Source of the DNA: DAIPJH01 sp036770365
GTDB taxonomy: Bacteria > Pseudomonadota > Alphaproteobacteria > Rickettsiales > UBA998
Direction: 5' to 3'
Length of the DNA: 64,000 nt
NCBI GenBank assembly: GCA_036770365.1
Contig: DAIPJH010000006.1
Location: 62,001 to 126,000, forward strand
This document shows, one piece after another, positions 43,732 through 53,510 of this stretch. A model generated the notes under the pieces. It had not been told where the DNA came from. It ran no database searches and saw only the letters and a program-made list of their open reading frames with translations. Positions within the stretch are counted from its first letter, which is position 1, and every line of letters begins with the position of its first letter. The position numbers and the translations under genes were made by a program.

Positions 43732-44868
43732 ATGCCTGACAATCCCATATCACGTTATACCCGCCTTGTAGAACAATGCGAAATCAGACAAGATGCCATG
43801 CAACGTGAAATGGTGCTGCATCTACAACGTCTCTTTGACCTCGTGACCGAACCGCATTTCTTTATTCCTCCTTCTGCGGGCGCGAAATTACTCTCAGGGT
43901 TATTTTCTCGCCATAAAAATTCAACCAACAACAAACGCCCTTATGGCATGTATATTTGGGGTGATGTTGGACGCGGTAAGTCTATGATTATGGATGTATT
44001 TTACCACGCGCTTCCCTTTGCTATACCCAAGAAAAAACGCCTACATTTCCTACAATTCATGCTGGATGTGCATGGACGCATCCACACGCATCGTAAAGAA
44101 AAACGTGATGGTGACCCTATTTTAGCCGTCGCAAAGGAAATTGCGTCAGAGTGTCATATTCTATGTTTTGATGAATTTCAGGTGCATGATATCACCGACG
44201 CCATGATCTTATCACGACTTTTCACGGCATTATTCAATGCAGGCATGGTGGTGGTTTTCACCTCAAATCGCCCACCAGAATCATTATATTTAAATGGCTT
44301 ACAACGTGAGCGATTTGTGCCATTCATCCACTTGTTGCGCGAACGCATGGAAATATATGAGCTTGCATCCCAACAAGATTACCGCTTGGGACGCCTCCAT
44401 GCACTTTCGAAAACATACAATGTGGTGCAAGGTCAGCCCTCCCAGACCTTTTTAGACGAAGTATTTGCAACCTTATCTCAACACACGCCACCCAATACAT
44501 TGGACATTCCTGTTAGTGGACGGGTCTTACATGTCAGTGCGATGTGTCGAGATATTGCACGGTTCACCTTTGAAGAACTCTGCGCCCGCCCACTAGGCGC
44601 ACTCGACTATATGGCACTCACCGCCCTTTTCACTACATTTATCATCAGTGATATTCCACAGCTTACACCTGAGAAACGCAATGAAGCCAAACGCTTTGTC
44701 ACCCTCATTGATGTTCTCTACGAAGCTCATGCGACCTTGATCTGCACCGCTGCCACATCACCACAAGAACTTTACCCGCATGGTGACGGTAGTTTTGAGT
44801 TTGAACGCACCGTATCACGACTGATGGAAATGCAGTCTGAGGATTGGTTGGAATCTCCGTCATCCTGA
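43732..44868 (+). CDS. zapE: AFG1/ZapE-family ATPase
   Basis: ZapE is an AFG1-like AAA-type ATPase associated with cell division and protein quality control. The protein (378 aa) has Walker A in MYIWGDVGRGKSMIMDVFYH, Walker B in LCFDEFQVHDITDAMILSRL, and the sensor-like VVFTSNRPPESLY. The C-terminal FDVLYEAH-type block appears as LIDVLYEAHATLICTA. It is divergent from panC. The last codons run into a dispersed GTCATCCTGA repeat. Confidence 0.92.
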   Translation: MPDNPISRYTRLVEQCEIRQDAMQREMVLHLQRLFDLVTEPHFFIPPSAGAKLLSGLFSRHKNSTNNKRPYGMYIWGDVGRGKSMIMDVFYHALPFAIPKKKRLHFLQFMLDVHGRIHTHRKEKRDGDPILAVAKEIASECHILCFDEFQVHDITDAMILSRLFTALFNAGMVVVFTSNRPPESLYLNGLQRERFVPFIHLLRERMEIYELASQQDYRLGRLHALSKTYNVVQGQPSQTFLDEVFATLSQHTPPNTLDIPVSGRVLHVSAMCRDIARFTFEELCARPLGALDYMALTALFTTFIISDIPQLTPEKRNEAKRFVTLIDVLYEAHATLICTAATSPQELYPHGDGSFEFERTVSRLMEMQSEDWLESPSS

Positions 44869-44890
44869 ACGTAGTGAAGGATCTCCCTCA
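44859..44890. repeat. Dispersed repeat fragment at the zapE 3' end
   Basis: GTCATCCTGAACGTAGTGAAGGATCTCCC belongs to the same GTCATNCTGA...AGGATCTC class as 23333-23413 but is only partial. It overlaps the zapE stop codon (44866-44868). Confidence 0.65.
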
Positions 44891-45010
44891 GTAAGGCATG
44901 GGCGCATAGACTCGTCATCTCATTTTAATTAAAGAAAAAGTTGCTTCATCATAAAAGGTTAATGATTTGCGTGTAATAATAAGACATAAATACATAGTTG
45001 GAAATAATTT

Positions 45011-45943
45011 ATGGCTGGTTCACCTGAATATAGACGTGCGAATGGCGATCGTTACACATTAATACGTGACACCACCTCAACACCAATGATGCTCGAATCA
45101 AAATACAATGAAATAGCATCAGGCATTCGCACGGCAATAGGCAAATCTCCGAGTGTTGCAACACTATTAGACAATTACGAAGCCGCATCAAAACGCCCCA
45201 ACTTTAATCCTAGTGAATATGTAAAACAAAACCCCGCCCTATCAACATTATTAAAAGATACAGGCGCAACACTTGAAAATCTAGCTGATGTACGTGCAGA
45301 CACAAAAAAACCTGATTCACTTCGTCAAGGGACGAAGTTTGCTGTTCAAACATCAAATGGAATACCAAGTCGTCCCGATAGAATAGTTCATACAGCTACG
45401 CCTGAGAAACCCAACGTACCTGCGATGCGAGTTCCAGCAAAGGTACTCAGCGTTGCACCTGTTGCGCTTCAAGCACTTGCAAGTGTAGCAGGCTTTGGCG
45501 CAGACATGAGAGAAGTTTCACACGATTTTGAAGCTATTAATGCTGGACGAAAAGAACAGCTTCCTCAAGAAGCACTTGAAGCATATAAAGACTATGCCAT
45601 CAAAGCGCGCATGGAAGAAAAAATGAGCATGAGCATGATGCATGGTATGGGGACACAAGCTCTTATTGAACTTGGAAAGAAATATAATATCCCCCCTGAA
45701 GAACTTGCAAAAATGCAAGTCACCGACAAAAAACTAACAGCTGATGAACTATCTTCTCGTATGAATAATGGTGCGATTGTGGCAAGCGCAGATACTCCAC
45801 CTGTAACTTCTCACAACGCGCATTTAGAGCAAGCTGCCAATGCTCGTCCACAGACACATATGCAGGTTGCTCATGTTGAAACGCAATCAAGACCGAATGC
45901 TCCTGCACCAAGCCCTTCTGAACAAGGCGTTTCTTTAGCATAA
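45011..45943 (+). CDS. Uncharacterised protein with disordered tail
   Basis: The product (310 aa) has a helical N-terminal region, a central hydrophobic patch at about residues 145-165 (VLSVAPVALQALASVAGFGA), a Met-rich helical segment (EEKMSMSMMHGMGTQ), and a Pro/Ser/Gln-rich disordered C-terminus. No family is recognised. A weak PhoB-like site (CATCATAAAAGGTTAAT, 44947-44963) is upstream. By composition it resembles the other unknown proteins (37117, 41545). Downstream is ispH. Confidence 0.68.
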   Translation: MAGSPEYRRANGDRYTLIRDTTSTPMMLESKYNEIASGIRTAIGKSPSVATLLDNYEAASKRPNFNPSEYVKQNPALSTLLKDTGATLENLADVRADTKKPDSLRQGTKFAVQTSNGIPSRPDRIVHTATPEKPNVPAMRVPAKVLSVAPVALQALASVAGFGADMREVSHDFEAINAGRKEQLPQEALEAYKDYAIKARMEEKMSMSMMHGMGTQALIELGKKYNIPPEELAKMQVTDKKLTADELSSRMNNGAIVASADTPPVTSHNAHLEQAANARPQTHMQVAHVETQSRPNAPAPSPSEQGVSLA

Positions 45944-46006
45944 ACTTCCCCTTGCCTCTTGGCTTTCTCATCTCTAAACTGCGCCGCATAAAAAGCGAGT
46001 GCTATC

Positions 46007-46930
46007 ATGCAAATTATTCTCTGTGAACCGCGTGGATTTTGCGCTGGGGTAGAACGTGCGATTGAGATCGTAGAACGTGCCTTAAAAAAATACGGCGCAC
46101 CGATTTACGTGCGCCATGAAATTGTTCATAATCAATGGGTAGTAAATGACCTCAAGAGTCGAGGAGTGATTTTTGTTGATCATGTGATGGATATTCCTGA
46201 TGGCGCATGGACGGTCTTTAGCGCACACGGCATATCAGAAGCTGTAGAGATGAGCGCAAAAGCAAGAAATCTTCCTATCATTGACGCGACCTGCCCGCTG
46301 GTGACCAAAGTGCATAACGAAGCACAACGCTATGAACGCGAGGACTTGCAAATCATTTTAATTGGTCATGCGGGACACCCTGAAGTCGAAGGCACAAGCG
46401 GACGCGTTAAACAAGAAGTGCTGCTCGTCTCTCAGGTTGAAGATGTCGCCACACTCAACGTCAAAGACCCTGATAAATTAGCCTATGTTACACAAACCAC
46501 ACTCAGCGTGGATGATACACGTGTCATTATCGCTGCGCTTAAAGCACGCTTTCCTGCCATTACAGGGCCTGATGTCCGTGATATCTGTTATGCCACCCAA
46601 AACCGCCAGAACGCCGTGAAGGATTTAGCTGGAAAAGTGGATTTATTATTAGTAGTTGGCGCAACCAACAGCTCCAATTCGTCTCGATTACGTGATTTAG
46701 GGGACGAACTTGGTATAGAATCATATCTGATTGCTGATGCTTCACAGTTGCAATCTTCATGGTTAGAGCGTAAAAGCGCGGTAGGTATCACTGCGGGCGC
46801 ATCTGCACCTGAACATTTAGTGGAAGATGTGGTTGCACAATTACAAACTTGGCATGATTGCACTATCACAACGCATATCGCTGCACGTGAGAATGTGCAT
46901 TTTAAATTGCCTGAACAAGTGAGGGACTAA
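46007..46930 (+). CDS. ispH: 4-hydroxy-3-methylbut-2-enyl diphosphate reductase IspH
   Basis: IspH makes IPP and DMAPP in the last step of the MEP isoprenoid pathway using a [4Fe-4S] cluster. The three cluster cysteines are in PRGFCAGVERAI, DATCPLVTKVH and DICYATQNRQ. The 307-residue length is typical, and HGISEAVEMSA, the TQTTLSVDDT stretch and the GITAGASAPEHLV motif are present. It precedes ftsY with a hairpin in the gap. Confidence 0.97.
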   Translation: MQIILCEPRGFCAGVERAIEIVERALKKYGAPIYVRHEIVHNQWVVNDLKSRGVIFVDHVMDIPDGAWTVFSAHGISEAVEMSAKARNLPIIDATCPLVTKVHNEAQRYEREDLQIILIGHAGHPEVEGTSGRVKQEVLLVSQVEDVATLNVKDPDKLAYVTQTTLSVDDTRVIIAALKARFPAITGPDVRDICYATQNRQNAVKDLAGKVDLLLVVGATNSSNSSRLRDLGDELGIESYLIADASQLQSSWLERKSAVGITAGASAPEHLVEDVVAQLQTWHDCTITTHIAARENVHFKLPEQVRD

Positions 46931-46960
46931 ATTCCTTCTCCAATCTAGGGAGGATAGGGA

Positions 46961-46979
46961 GTTTTAGCTTCGCTAAAAC
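46961..46979 (+). other. Perfect 8-bp hairpin between ispH and ftsY
   Basis: GTTTTAGC and GCTAAAAC flank a TTC loop. There is no T-run. It may be part of a dispersed repeat or an mRNA element. Confidence 0.45.
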
Positions 46980-47003
46980 AAGTATGAAATAAAAAGGAAT
47001 ACC

Positions 47004-47948
47004 ATGAATCTAGCATCCACAAAAAAAGAGGGTGAACTTAGTTGGTTTGCAAAGCTCAAGGCTGGACTTTCTAAAACGTCGAACCAAATCTCTGATGGCA
47101 TCACCAGTATTTTTACCAAGCGTAAACTGGATGCGGGCATGGTCGAAGAGTTAGAAGAATTATTGATTCTCTCCGACATGGGTGCGACGACGGCGGCAAA
47201 AATTGTTACAGGTTTTAGCAAAGGTCGTTTTGATAAAGAATTATCCCCTGAAGATGTAAAAACTGCACTGGCGGCTGAGATCACCCCCCTACTCGCCCCC
47301 TATGCGCAGGAAATGGTGCTAGACACCAAAGCCGCACCACATGTTATCTTAGTTGTTGGTGTTAACGGTAATGGCAAAACCACCACTATGGGAAAAATGG
47401 CATACCGCCTCCGCGAAGATGGATTTTCAGTCATGATGGCAGCAGCGGATACCTTCCGCGCAGCAGCAACAGAACAATTGGTCATTTGGGGACAACGCAG
47501 CGGCGTTCCTGTTATCACAGCAGCAGACGGTGCGGACGCGGCTAGCGTAGCATTTCGCGCTTACGAAGAAGCAAAGGCAAAAGGCGTAGATGTCTTATTG
47601 ATTGACACCGCAGGGCGACTCAACAACAAAGATAACTTAATGAAAGAACTAGAGAAAATAGCTCGCGTCCTTAAAAAACTAGACGCAAACGCCCCGCATA
47701 CAGTTTTGCAGATTTTAGATGGCACAACAGGACAAAATGCCCTCGCGCAAGTGGAAGCATTCAAATCTATTGTCAACGTCTCTGGACTGGTCGTGACCAA
47801 ACTTGATGGCACAGCCAAAGGCGGCATTGTTGTGGCTCTTGCTGAAAAATTCAAACTCCCAATCTATGCCATTGGCGTCGGCGAAGGTATCCATGATCTA
47901 CGCGAATTCAGCGCAGAAGATTTCGCAAAATCACTGGTGGGATGTTGA
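47004..47948 (+). CDS. ftsY: Signal recognition particle receptor FtsY
   Basis: FtsY is the SRP receptor GTPase that targets ribosomes to the membrane. The protein (314 aa) has only a short acidic/basic N-terminus and the full NG domain: VVGVNGNGKTTTMGKMAYRL (G1), AADTFRAAATEQL, the DTAGRLNN G3 motif, TKLDGTAKGG (G4) and the ending GVGEGIHDLREFSAEDFAKS. A short A domain is common in alphaproteobacteria. A good AAGGAA site precedes the ATG. Confidence 0.97.
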   Translation: MNLASTKKEGELSWFAKLKAGLSKTSNQISDGITSIFTKRKLDAGMVEELEELLILSDMGATTAAKIVTGFSKGRFDKELSPEDVKTALAAEITPLLAPYAQEMVLDTKAAPHVILVVGVNGNGKTTTMGKMAYRLREDGFSVMMAAADTFRAAATEQLVIWGQRSGVPVITAADGADAASVAFRAYEEAKAKGVDVLLIDTAGRLNNKDNLMKELEKIARVLKKLDANAPHTVLQILDGTTGQNALAQVEAFKSIVNVSGLVVTKLDGTAKGGIVVALAEKFKLPIYAIGVGEGIHDLREFSAEDFAKSLVGC

Positions 47949-48017
47949 AGTATACAGCCGCTCCACCTGAAACAAGACGTTTTTAGAGTGGAGTATGATG
48001 ATATCTATAGTATACAT

Positions 48018-48083
48018 GCCATTCCCGCGAAAGAGGGATCTAGGAAGGATAGTTCCAACTACCAGCTTTCGCTGGTATGAAAG
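48018..48083. repeat. Dispersed palindromic repeat
   Basis: CCATTCCCGCGAAAGAGGGA with a further hairpin TACCAGC-TTTC-GCTGGTA (48060-48077) ending GTATGA. Same class as 31131-31198. It fills the ftsY-ABC transporter gap. Confidence 0.55.
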
Positions 48084-48104
48084 ACGAAAAGTGAAAGAAA
48101 AACA

Positions 48105-49904
48105 ATGCGCATATCTGGTGAAACAAAGATACCTTCTGAATCAGAAGAAAAACCCAAAGGTAACATCAAAAGCTTGAGATTACTGGGGAATTATCTGCGT
48201 CCTTATCGCCTGCAAATCACAGGTGCGATTATTGCACTATTTTTTACCTCTGGCGCGGTACTTGGCATGGGTACGGGAGTCCGTCATCTTGTAAATGAGG
48301 GTTTAAGCAAAGGCAATTCTGAGCTTCTCAATCAATCATTCTATGTGATTTACGGTGTGATTTTTGTGCTAGCACTAGCGACCTACGCACGTTATTCCTT
48401 GGTGTCATGGGTAGGTGAAAAGGTGGTTGCGGACATTCGTAACGACATCTACCAAAACATCGTGCGCCTCCATACTGGTTATTTTGAAACCACCCGCACA
48501 GGCGAGCTAATGTCACGCCTGACTACCGACACAACCTTACTACAAACAGTAGTCGGCAGCTCGGTTTCTATCGCACTCCGCAATGGATTGATGTTAATAG
48601 GAGGGCTTATCATGCTGATGTGGACAAGCCCACGCCTGACCCTCTTTGTCTTATTGATGGTTCCTGTCGTTGTTGCACCCATTATCATCATGGGGCGCAA
48701 AGTTCGCGCACTCTCACGAGCATCTCAGGATAAAATTGCGGACATAAGCTCTCATGCAGGTGAGACGATCTCTTCCATTCATACCATCCAAGCTCTCTCT
48801 CTCGAAGAACGAGAAAGCCAGCGTTTTGCTGGCTATGTACACGATGCACTCACCACGGCCATAACGCGTATTCGTATTCGCGCCGTACTGACCGCCATCG
48901 TCATCACCTTGGTGCTTGGGGCGATCATGGGAGTGTTATGGACAGGTGGTGAGGATGTCATACAAGGTAAACTCAGTGCTGGAGAACTCACCTCGTTCGT
49001 ATTCTATGCCATGGTTGTCGCAGGCTCGACAGGCGCACTCAGTGAGATCATGGGCGATCTTCAACGCGCCGCAGGTGCGGCTGAACGCCTGATGGAACTC
49101 CGTTCACTTGTCTCTGAGATCACCCCCCCCGAACACCCACAAGCACTACCAGAAAAACTACGTGGTGAGATACATTTTGATCACGTCACCTTTTTTTACC
49201 CTTCTCGCCCTAAAGACAAAGCCTTGTACGACCTTGATCTACATATCAATGCAGGAGAAAAAATCGCACTTGTAGGCCCTTCTGGCGCAGGAAAAAGCAC
49301 TATTTTTCACCTTTTGCTACGCTTTTATGACCCACAGTCAGGTGCGATCTCGCTGGATGGGATAAACCTCAAAGACCTTGACCCACAGGCTTTCCGTCGC
49401 CATATTGGGCTTGTCCCTCAAGACCCCGTCATCTTTTCAACCAATGCATGGGAAAATATTCGTTACGGTCGTCCACAAGCAAGTAATGAAGAGGTCTTAA
49501 TGGCAGCAAAGCAAGCTGAAGCATTAGAGTTTTTAGAAACATTACCACAAGGACTAAACAGTTATCTTGGCGAGCGTGGCGTACGCCTCTCTGGCGGACA
49601 AAAACAACGTATCGCCATTGCACGTGCTATCGTACGCAACCCTGATATCTTACTGCTTGATGAAGCGACCTCTGCACTTGATTCTGAGAATGAACGCCGC
49701 GTACAGTCTGCGCTAGATACATTGATGCAAGGACGTACAGCTCTCATTATTGCCCATCGTTTAGCCACTGTGCAGCATGTTGATCGCATTCTTGTAATGA
49801 ACGAAGGACGTATTGTGGCGAGTGGCACACATGACGAACTCATTAAATCATCACCACTTTATGCCAATCTCGCACACTTACAATTTAGTGTAGCGGCAGC
49901 GTAA
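48105..49904 (+). CDS. ABC exporter, MsbA-like (fused permease-ATPase)
   Basis: A 599-residue half transporter with six transmembrane helices followed by an ATPase domain. Seen are the intracellular loop region RLHTGYFETTRTGELMSRL, Walker A VGPSGAGKSTIF, the signature LSGGQKQRIAIAR, Walker B ILLLDEATSALD and the H-loop IIAHRLATVQ. The type is that of MsbA-like lipid or drug exporters. It lacks the N-terminal peptidase-like domain of HlyB-type RTX exporters, and no membrane-fusion gene follows, so a role in exporting the RTX proteins is not supported. Confidence 0.9.
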   Translation: MRISGETKIPSESEEKPKGNIKSLRLLGNYLRPYRLQITGAIIALFFTSGAVLGMGTGVRHLVNEGLSKGNSELLNQSFYVIYGVIFVLALATYARYSLVSWVGEKVVADIRNDIYQNIVRLHTGYFETTRTGELMSRLTTDTTLLQTVVGSSVSIALRNGLMLIGGLIMLMWTSPRLTLFVLLMVPVVVAPIIIMGRKVRALSRASQDKIADISSHAGETISSIHTIQALSLEERESQRFAGYVHDALTTAITRIRIRAVLTAIVITLVLGAIMGVLWTGGEDVIQGKLSAGELTSFVFYAMVVAGSTGALSEIMGDLQRAAGAAERLMELRSLVSEITPPEHPQALPEKLRGEIHFDHVTFFYPSRPKDKALYDLDLHINAGEKIALVGPSGAGKSTIFHLLLRFYDPQSGAISLDGINLKDLDPQAFRRHIGLVPQDPVIFSTNAWENIRYGRPQASNEEVLMAAKQAEALEFLETLPQGLNSYLGERGVRLSGGQKQRIAIARAIVRNPDILLLDEATSALDSENERRVQSALDTLMQGRTALIIAHRLATVQHVDRILVMNEGRIVASGTHDELIKSSPLYANLAHLQFSVAAA

Positions 49905-50001
49905 AGAGTCGACGATTTAAAAGGTAACTTTCAATCTCTACTATACATTTACTATTATTTGTTTTATTTTGCAGCCGCACAATAACTTATAGGGTTTGAC
50001 C

Positions 50002-52074
50002 ATGACCGAGACCGCCGAACAAACAACTGAAAAAAAAGAAGCATCATGCTCAACATCGACATGCTGCTATAAACGCCCAATTCCACTTGCATTGCTTGGC
50101 ACTGCCGTTGTGCTGGTTGCTGGATACAGCATGCTCTGGTTTAAGCAAGCAGGTCAGCTCAAGGCGGAAGTTGAAAAAACGATTGCGGGATGGAACGATA
50201 GTGCCGTCACAGGTCTTGCTAAAGAAGATTTCTTATTTAGCTATGAAAGCCTCTCAACCACTGGATTTCCTTCAGAGGTTGCGGTACGCATCAACAAACC
50301 AAAACTCCATTATACAGGCAAAGCCTTTAAGACCGCGGTAGATGCATGGGCTGCTAAAGCACAAGCTCAAACACAAACCGATGGCACGCAAGCAGCACCA
50401 CTCCCGACGGCACTTACTAACTTTCCACTTTTACCAAACTGGGTTGAAGATGTTGAAAGCGCAGGCTCTATCTATCTTGGCGGCAACTATTTTTCCCGCA
50501 CCCTACGCGTAAAACTTGAAGGTAACACCAGTGGGACGTCAAGCTTTGGCGAACAAAAACTTCCTTGGGCAACCAAAACAGACGGTGGACTTGCATGCGA
50601 AGTGAAATTGACCAGTGCTGCGGGCTTATTTCTTCTAAAAGGCAACTTGCTTACAACGGCAAGCGACACCAAAGAAGCGGCTAAATATATAGAACACGCG
50701 GCGTGTGGCACAAACCCTTATGAATTGATCGCCAGTGATACACAAGAATCCCTACTCTCTTCTGCAGGTACAAAATTTGGGGTGTATAATAACCCTGAAA
50801 AAGACGACAGCATTATGAATGTTGATTTAGTAGTGAATGTCAAAGATTCTGAATTTGGCAAACGCTTTAATGATTATTATCGCTCTCTTAGCGAAGCATT
50901 TGCTGCTGCTAGCCCCGAAGCCGCATTCTACAGTGTCAAGCAAGCGAGTATGCTAGGCAAACAAAACATCGACATCAACATTCACTATCGCGCACCTAAA
51001 GTAATGGACCAAAGCGCGGTGGGTGACGCTGATATCGTCTTCAAAAGCTTCAAAATCAACAATGGTGCGATGAGCTTTGATTGGCCATTGAACATACATT
51101 TCTCACATGGCAAAGAAAATTCTTCCTTTTCAATTGATGGGGATATGCGTCTCAAATTCACCAAAGAGTATGATGATGCGTTGGCAGAAGGCATTAAAGG
51201 TTTGCCAAGCTTGATGCAGGGCAAATCTGCGCCGCTTGCACAATCACTTGCAACAGCTGAAAAAAATGCGGGTGGGCGTGAAAAACTAGAAGCTGCACTA
51301 GCTAACCTTGCACCGCGCATGAGCGAACTTGGCACAATTCGCCTGACGACCAAAGCCGAATTCAAAGGTGCAAACCCACGCGAAGGCATTGCTCCAACAG
51401 GTTCACTCAAAGCAGATGTTATTCAATTCATGACCGATAAATACGGCATTCAGCTCAGCGGTAACGCGGTGTTGGATACGGTCAAGGTCGATCTTTCATT
51501 ACGTTGTGTGAACTGCGATAGCATGGTGGATGACACAATTGGTTATCTCGTTGCAGCACAAGACGTGCTGGCATGGGCAGATCCAAGCCTCAAAAGCCAC
51601 ATGCTTGATAGCAGCACCCCATCTAAACTGAAAAAGTTCATTGCTGCTGTCAGTACTACAGATGACAAAGAGCCTACCACTCGCGTCGTAACCATCAAGG
51701 ATAATGGACAAGGTGATGTACGTATCTCAGGTAAAGGCATGCTAGAAGTGATGATGCAATGGATGCAAGCTTTCCTTCCTAATGGTGGGCCGGCAGCAGA
51801 CATGCAAAAACAAATGATGATGCATCCGCCGGTAGAAAACAGTGAAGCACCAGCAGGATATAAAGATGATGAAACTCACATTGATCCTATGACAGGTCAA
51901 CCTGTCATTGTACCAGAAGGAAAAGAAACTGCTCCAGCTTCTTCTAAAGCCGAGCAGCCTTCTACCGAAGCAACTCCTGAAGGTGAAGCGGAAGCTCCTG
52001 ATATGTCTCAGGCACAACCTACCGCAAAAGAGATTGAATCAGAAGCACAAGAAGCATTTGATAAAAAACAATAA
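50002..52074 (+). CDS. DUF2125 family membrane-anchored periplasmic protein
   Basis: The product (690 aa) has a short cytosolic N-terminus with Cys residues (ASCSTSTCC), one transmembrane segment at about residues 30-48 (IPLALLGTAVVLVAGYSMLW), and a large periplasmic region in the style of alphaproteobacterial DUF2125 proteins. The KTIAGWNDSA and SYESLSTTGFPSEVAVRINK stretches are near its start. The C-terminal tail is Glu/Ala/Pro rich and disordered. ATG 50002 is preferred to TTG 49996. Function is unknown; AsmA-like envelope transport has been suggested for similar repeats, but that is inference. Confidence 0.75.
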   Translation: MTETAEQTTEKKEASCSTSTCCYKRPIPLALLGTAVVLVAGYSMLWFKQAGQLKAEVEKTIAGWNDSAVTGLAKEDFLFSYESLSTTGFPSEVAVRINKPKLHYTGKAFKTAVDAWAAKAQAQTQTDGTQAAPLPTALTNFPLLPNWVEDVESAGSIYLGGNYFSRTLRVKLEGNTSGTSSFGEQKLPWATKTDGGLACEVKLTSAAGLFLLKGNLLTTASDTKEAAKYIEHAACGTNPYELIASDTQESLLSSAGTKFGVYNNPEKDDSIMNVDLVVNVKDSEFGKRFNDYYRSLSEAFAAASPEAAFYSVKQASMLGKQNIDINIHYRAPKVMDQSAVGDADIVFKSFKINNGAMSFDWPLNIHFSHGKENSSFSIDGDMRLKFTKEYDDALAEGIKGLPSLMQGKSAPLAQSLATAEKNAGGREKLEAALANLAPRMSELGTIRLTTKAEFKGANPREGIAPTGSLKADVIQFMTDKYGIQLSGNAVLDTVKVDLSLRCVNCDSMVDDTIGYLVAAQDVLAWADPSLKSHMLDSSTPSKLKKFIAAVSTTDDKEPTTRVVTIKDNGQGDVRISGKGMLEVMMQWMQAFLPNGGPAADMQKQMMMHPPVENSEAPAGYKDDETHIDPMTGQPVIVPEGKETAPASSKAEQPSTEATPEGEAEAPDMSQAQPTAKEIESEAQEAFDKKQ

Positions 52075-52115
52075 CATTCAATAAAGACGACAAAGATAAT
52101 AAGGGGATGATGCAC

Positions 52116-53387
52116 ATGCACCTACACGCGCATGATTGGTGTCATCCCCTTGATTGTTTGCATTCCCTTGCCGCGCAGTACCCTACCCTCGCATTCCTTT
52201 ATTCTGGACTTAAAACCAGCTATTCAGGAGATATGTCATGGCTAGGCTTTGATGCGATAGAACAGTTTGAAGGTGATGATCCTACCTTGTTACGTCACGC
52301 CACCTCTACCTCTCACGCAACACTCCCTTCATGGTTTGGCTATCTATCCTATGAGTTTGGACGCACGATCCCTACAACCATTAAACCTTCAACGATTTCC
52401 CTACCCAAACTTCGCCTCACACGCTTTCGCCATGTTTTGCAATTTGACCATGTGAGGCAAACCATTAGACGCCATAGCGTTGATAATTCTTCCTTTGACT
52501 TGCAACGCTACATCGCACCTAAAGAGCTGGATTTTACACCACCACACGTTACATCTATCAGCTCCAACATGAACCAAAGTTACTACCGTCAACATATCGA
52601 AGAAACGCTAGAAGCCATTCGTTCTGGTAGCTTTTACCAAGCGAATATCACCCGTAAATTTATGGGACGGTGGGGCGATATTCCTTCACGTGAGGAAATG
52701 AGCCAGCTTTTCCACCAGCTAAGTTATGTCAGCCCTGCACCCTATAGCGCATTCATTACCTACCCTGATACCACTATCCTCTCCTCATCACCTGAACAAT
52801 TTTTAAAAATAGATGCAGACGGTACACTCACAACTCGTCCTATCAAAGGCACAAGCAGCTTAGATAACCAAGCGGATACGCTCGCTAGCAGCCTTAAAAA
52901 CCGCGCAGAAAATCTTATGATCGTGGATTTGATGCGCAATGATTTTGCCAAAGTGACCAACCTTGGCTCAGTCCGTGTTCCCCATCTTTTTGAAGTGGAT
53001 AATTTTAAAACATTACGTCACCTCTCCTCAACCATCACAGGCAAACTTCGCCCAGACCTCACAATTGCCGACGCGATACTTGCTTGTTTTCCCGCGGGAT
53101 CCATGACAGGCGCACCCAAACAGCGCGTGATACAATGGTGCGAAAAAACAGAAGGTATACAACGTGGCGTCTATAGCGGCGCAATAGGATGGTTATCACG
53201 CCACACCTGTGAGTTTTCCGTGGTCATTCGCACACTCATCGCCCAAAACGATCAATTTGAATTTCAAGTGGGTGGAGGCATCGTCAACGACTCCGACGCC
53301 TATGACGAATGGGAAGAAACCATGACCAAATCACGTGGGATAGCACAAGCACTCGGCATCCACCTTGAAGATCTACGCAATATTTAA
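52116..53387 (+). CDS. pabB: Aminodeoxychorismate synthase component I (PabB)
   Basis: PabB converts chorismate to 4-amino-4-deoxychorismate for folate synthesis. The chorismate-binding domain contains SGSFYQANITRKF, TILSSSPEQFLKI, TTRPIKGTSSLDNQAD, ENLMIVDLMRNDFAKV and ACFPAGSMTGAPKQRV. The lysine in PIKGT is the feature that separates PabB from anthranilate synthase TrpE (PIAGT). I start at ATG 52116, 9 nt after AAGGGG; ATGs at 52107 and 52110 lie too close. The N-terminal region is short. No pabA or pabC partner is adjacent. Confidence 0.9.
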   Translation: MHLHAHDWCHPLDCLHSLAAQYPTLAFLYSGLKTSYSGDMSWLGFDAIEQFEGDDPTLLRHATSTSHATLPSWFGYLSYEFGRTIPTTIKPSTISLPKLRLTRFRHVLQFDHVRQTIRRHSVDNSSFDLQRYIAPKELDFTPPHVTSISSNMNQSYYRQHIEETLEAIRSGSFYQANITRKFMGRWGDIPSREEMSQLFHQLSYVSPAPYSAFITYPDTTILSSSPEQFLKIDADGTLTTRPIKGTSSLDNQADTLASSLKNRAENLMIVDLMRNDFAKVTNLGSVRVPHLFEVDNFKTLRHLSSTITGKLRPDLTIADAILACFPAGSMTGAPKQRVIQWCEKTEGIQRGVYSGAIGWLSRHTCEFSVVIRTLIAQNDQFEFQVGGGIVNDSDAYDEWEETMTKSRGIAQALGIHLEDLRNI

Positions 53388-53481
53388 CTCAACAGCACTG
53401 TATTTAAACGCGTATTTCTTCAGTCCTACAGCAAGTTAGCAGCATCATTACTTTAATAAACAAAATAACTAAAAAAAGAAC

Positions 53482-53510
53482 TTGAAATATTAATAAAAAA
53501 TTAATATATT
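53482..53510 (+). promoter_or_regulatory. Candidate sigma-70 promoter upstream of epimerase gene
   Basis: TTGAAA (53482-53487), 17-bp AT-rich spacer, TATATT (53505-53510). It lies about 190 bp before the epimerase start in the gap 53388-53701. I see no gene in that gap. Confidence 0.45.

Noticed and set aside
44947..44979. PhoB-like sequence upstream of the 45011 gene
   Set aside because: Half-sites CATCAT and GTTAAT are weak, although the spacing and an AT-rich -10 region fit; too uncertain to list as a site.
48105..49904. Type I secretion ABC transporter for the RTX proteins
   Set aside because: The sequence is MsbA-like, lacks the N-terminal peptidase-like domain, and has no HlyD- or TolC-type neighbour.
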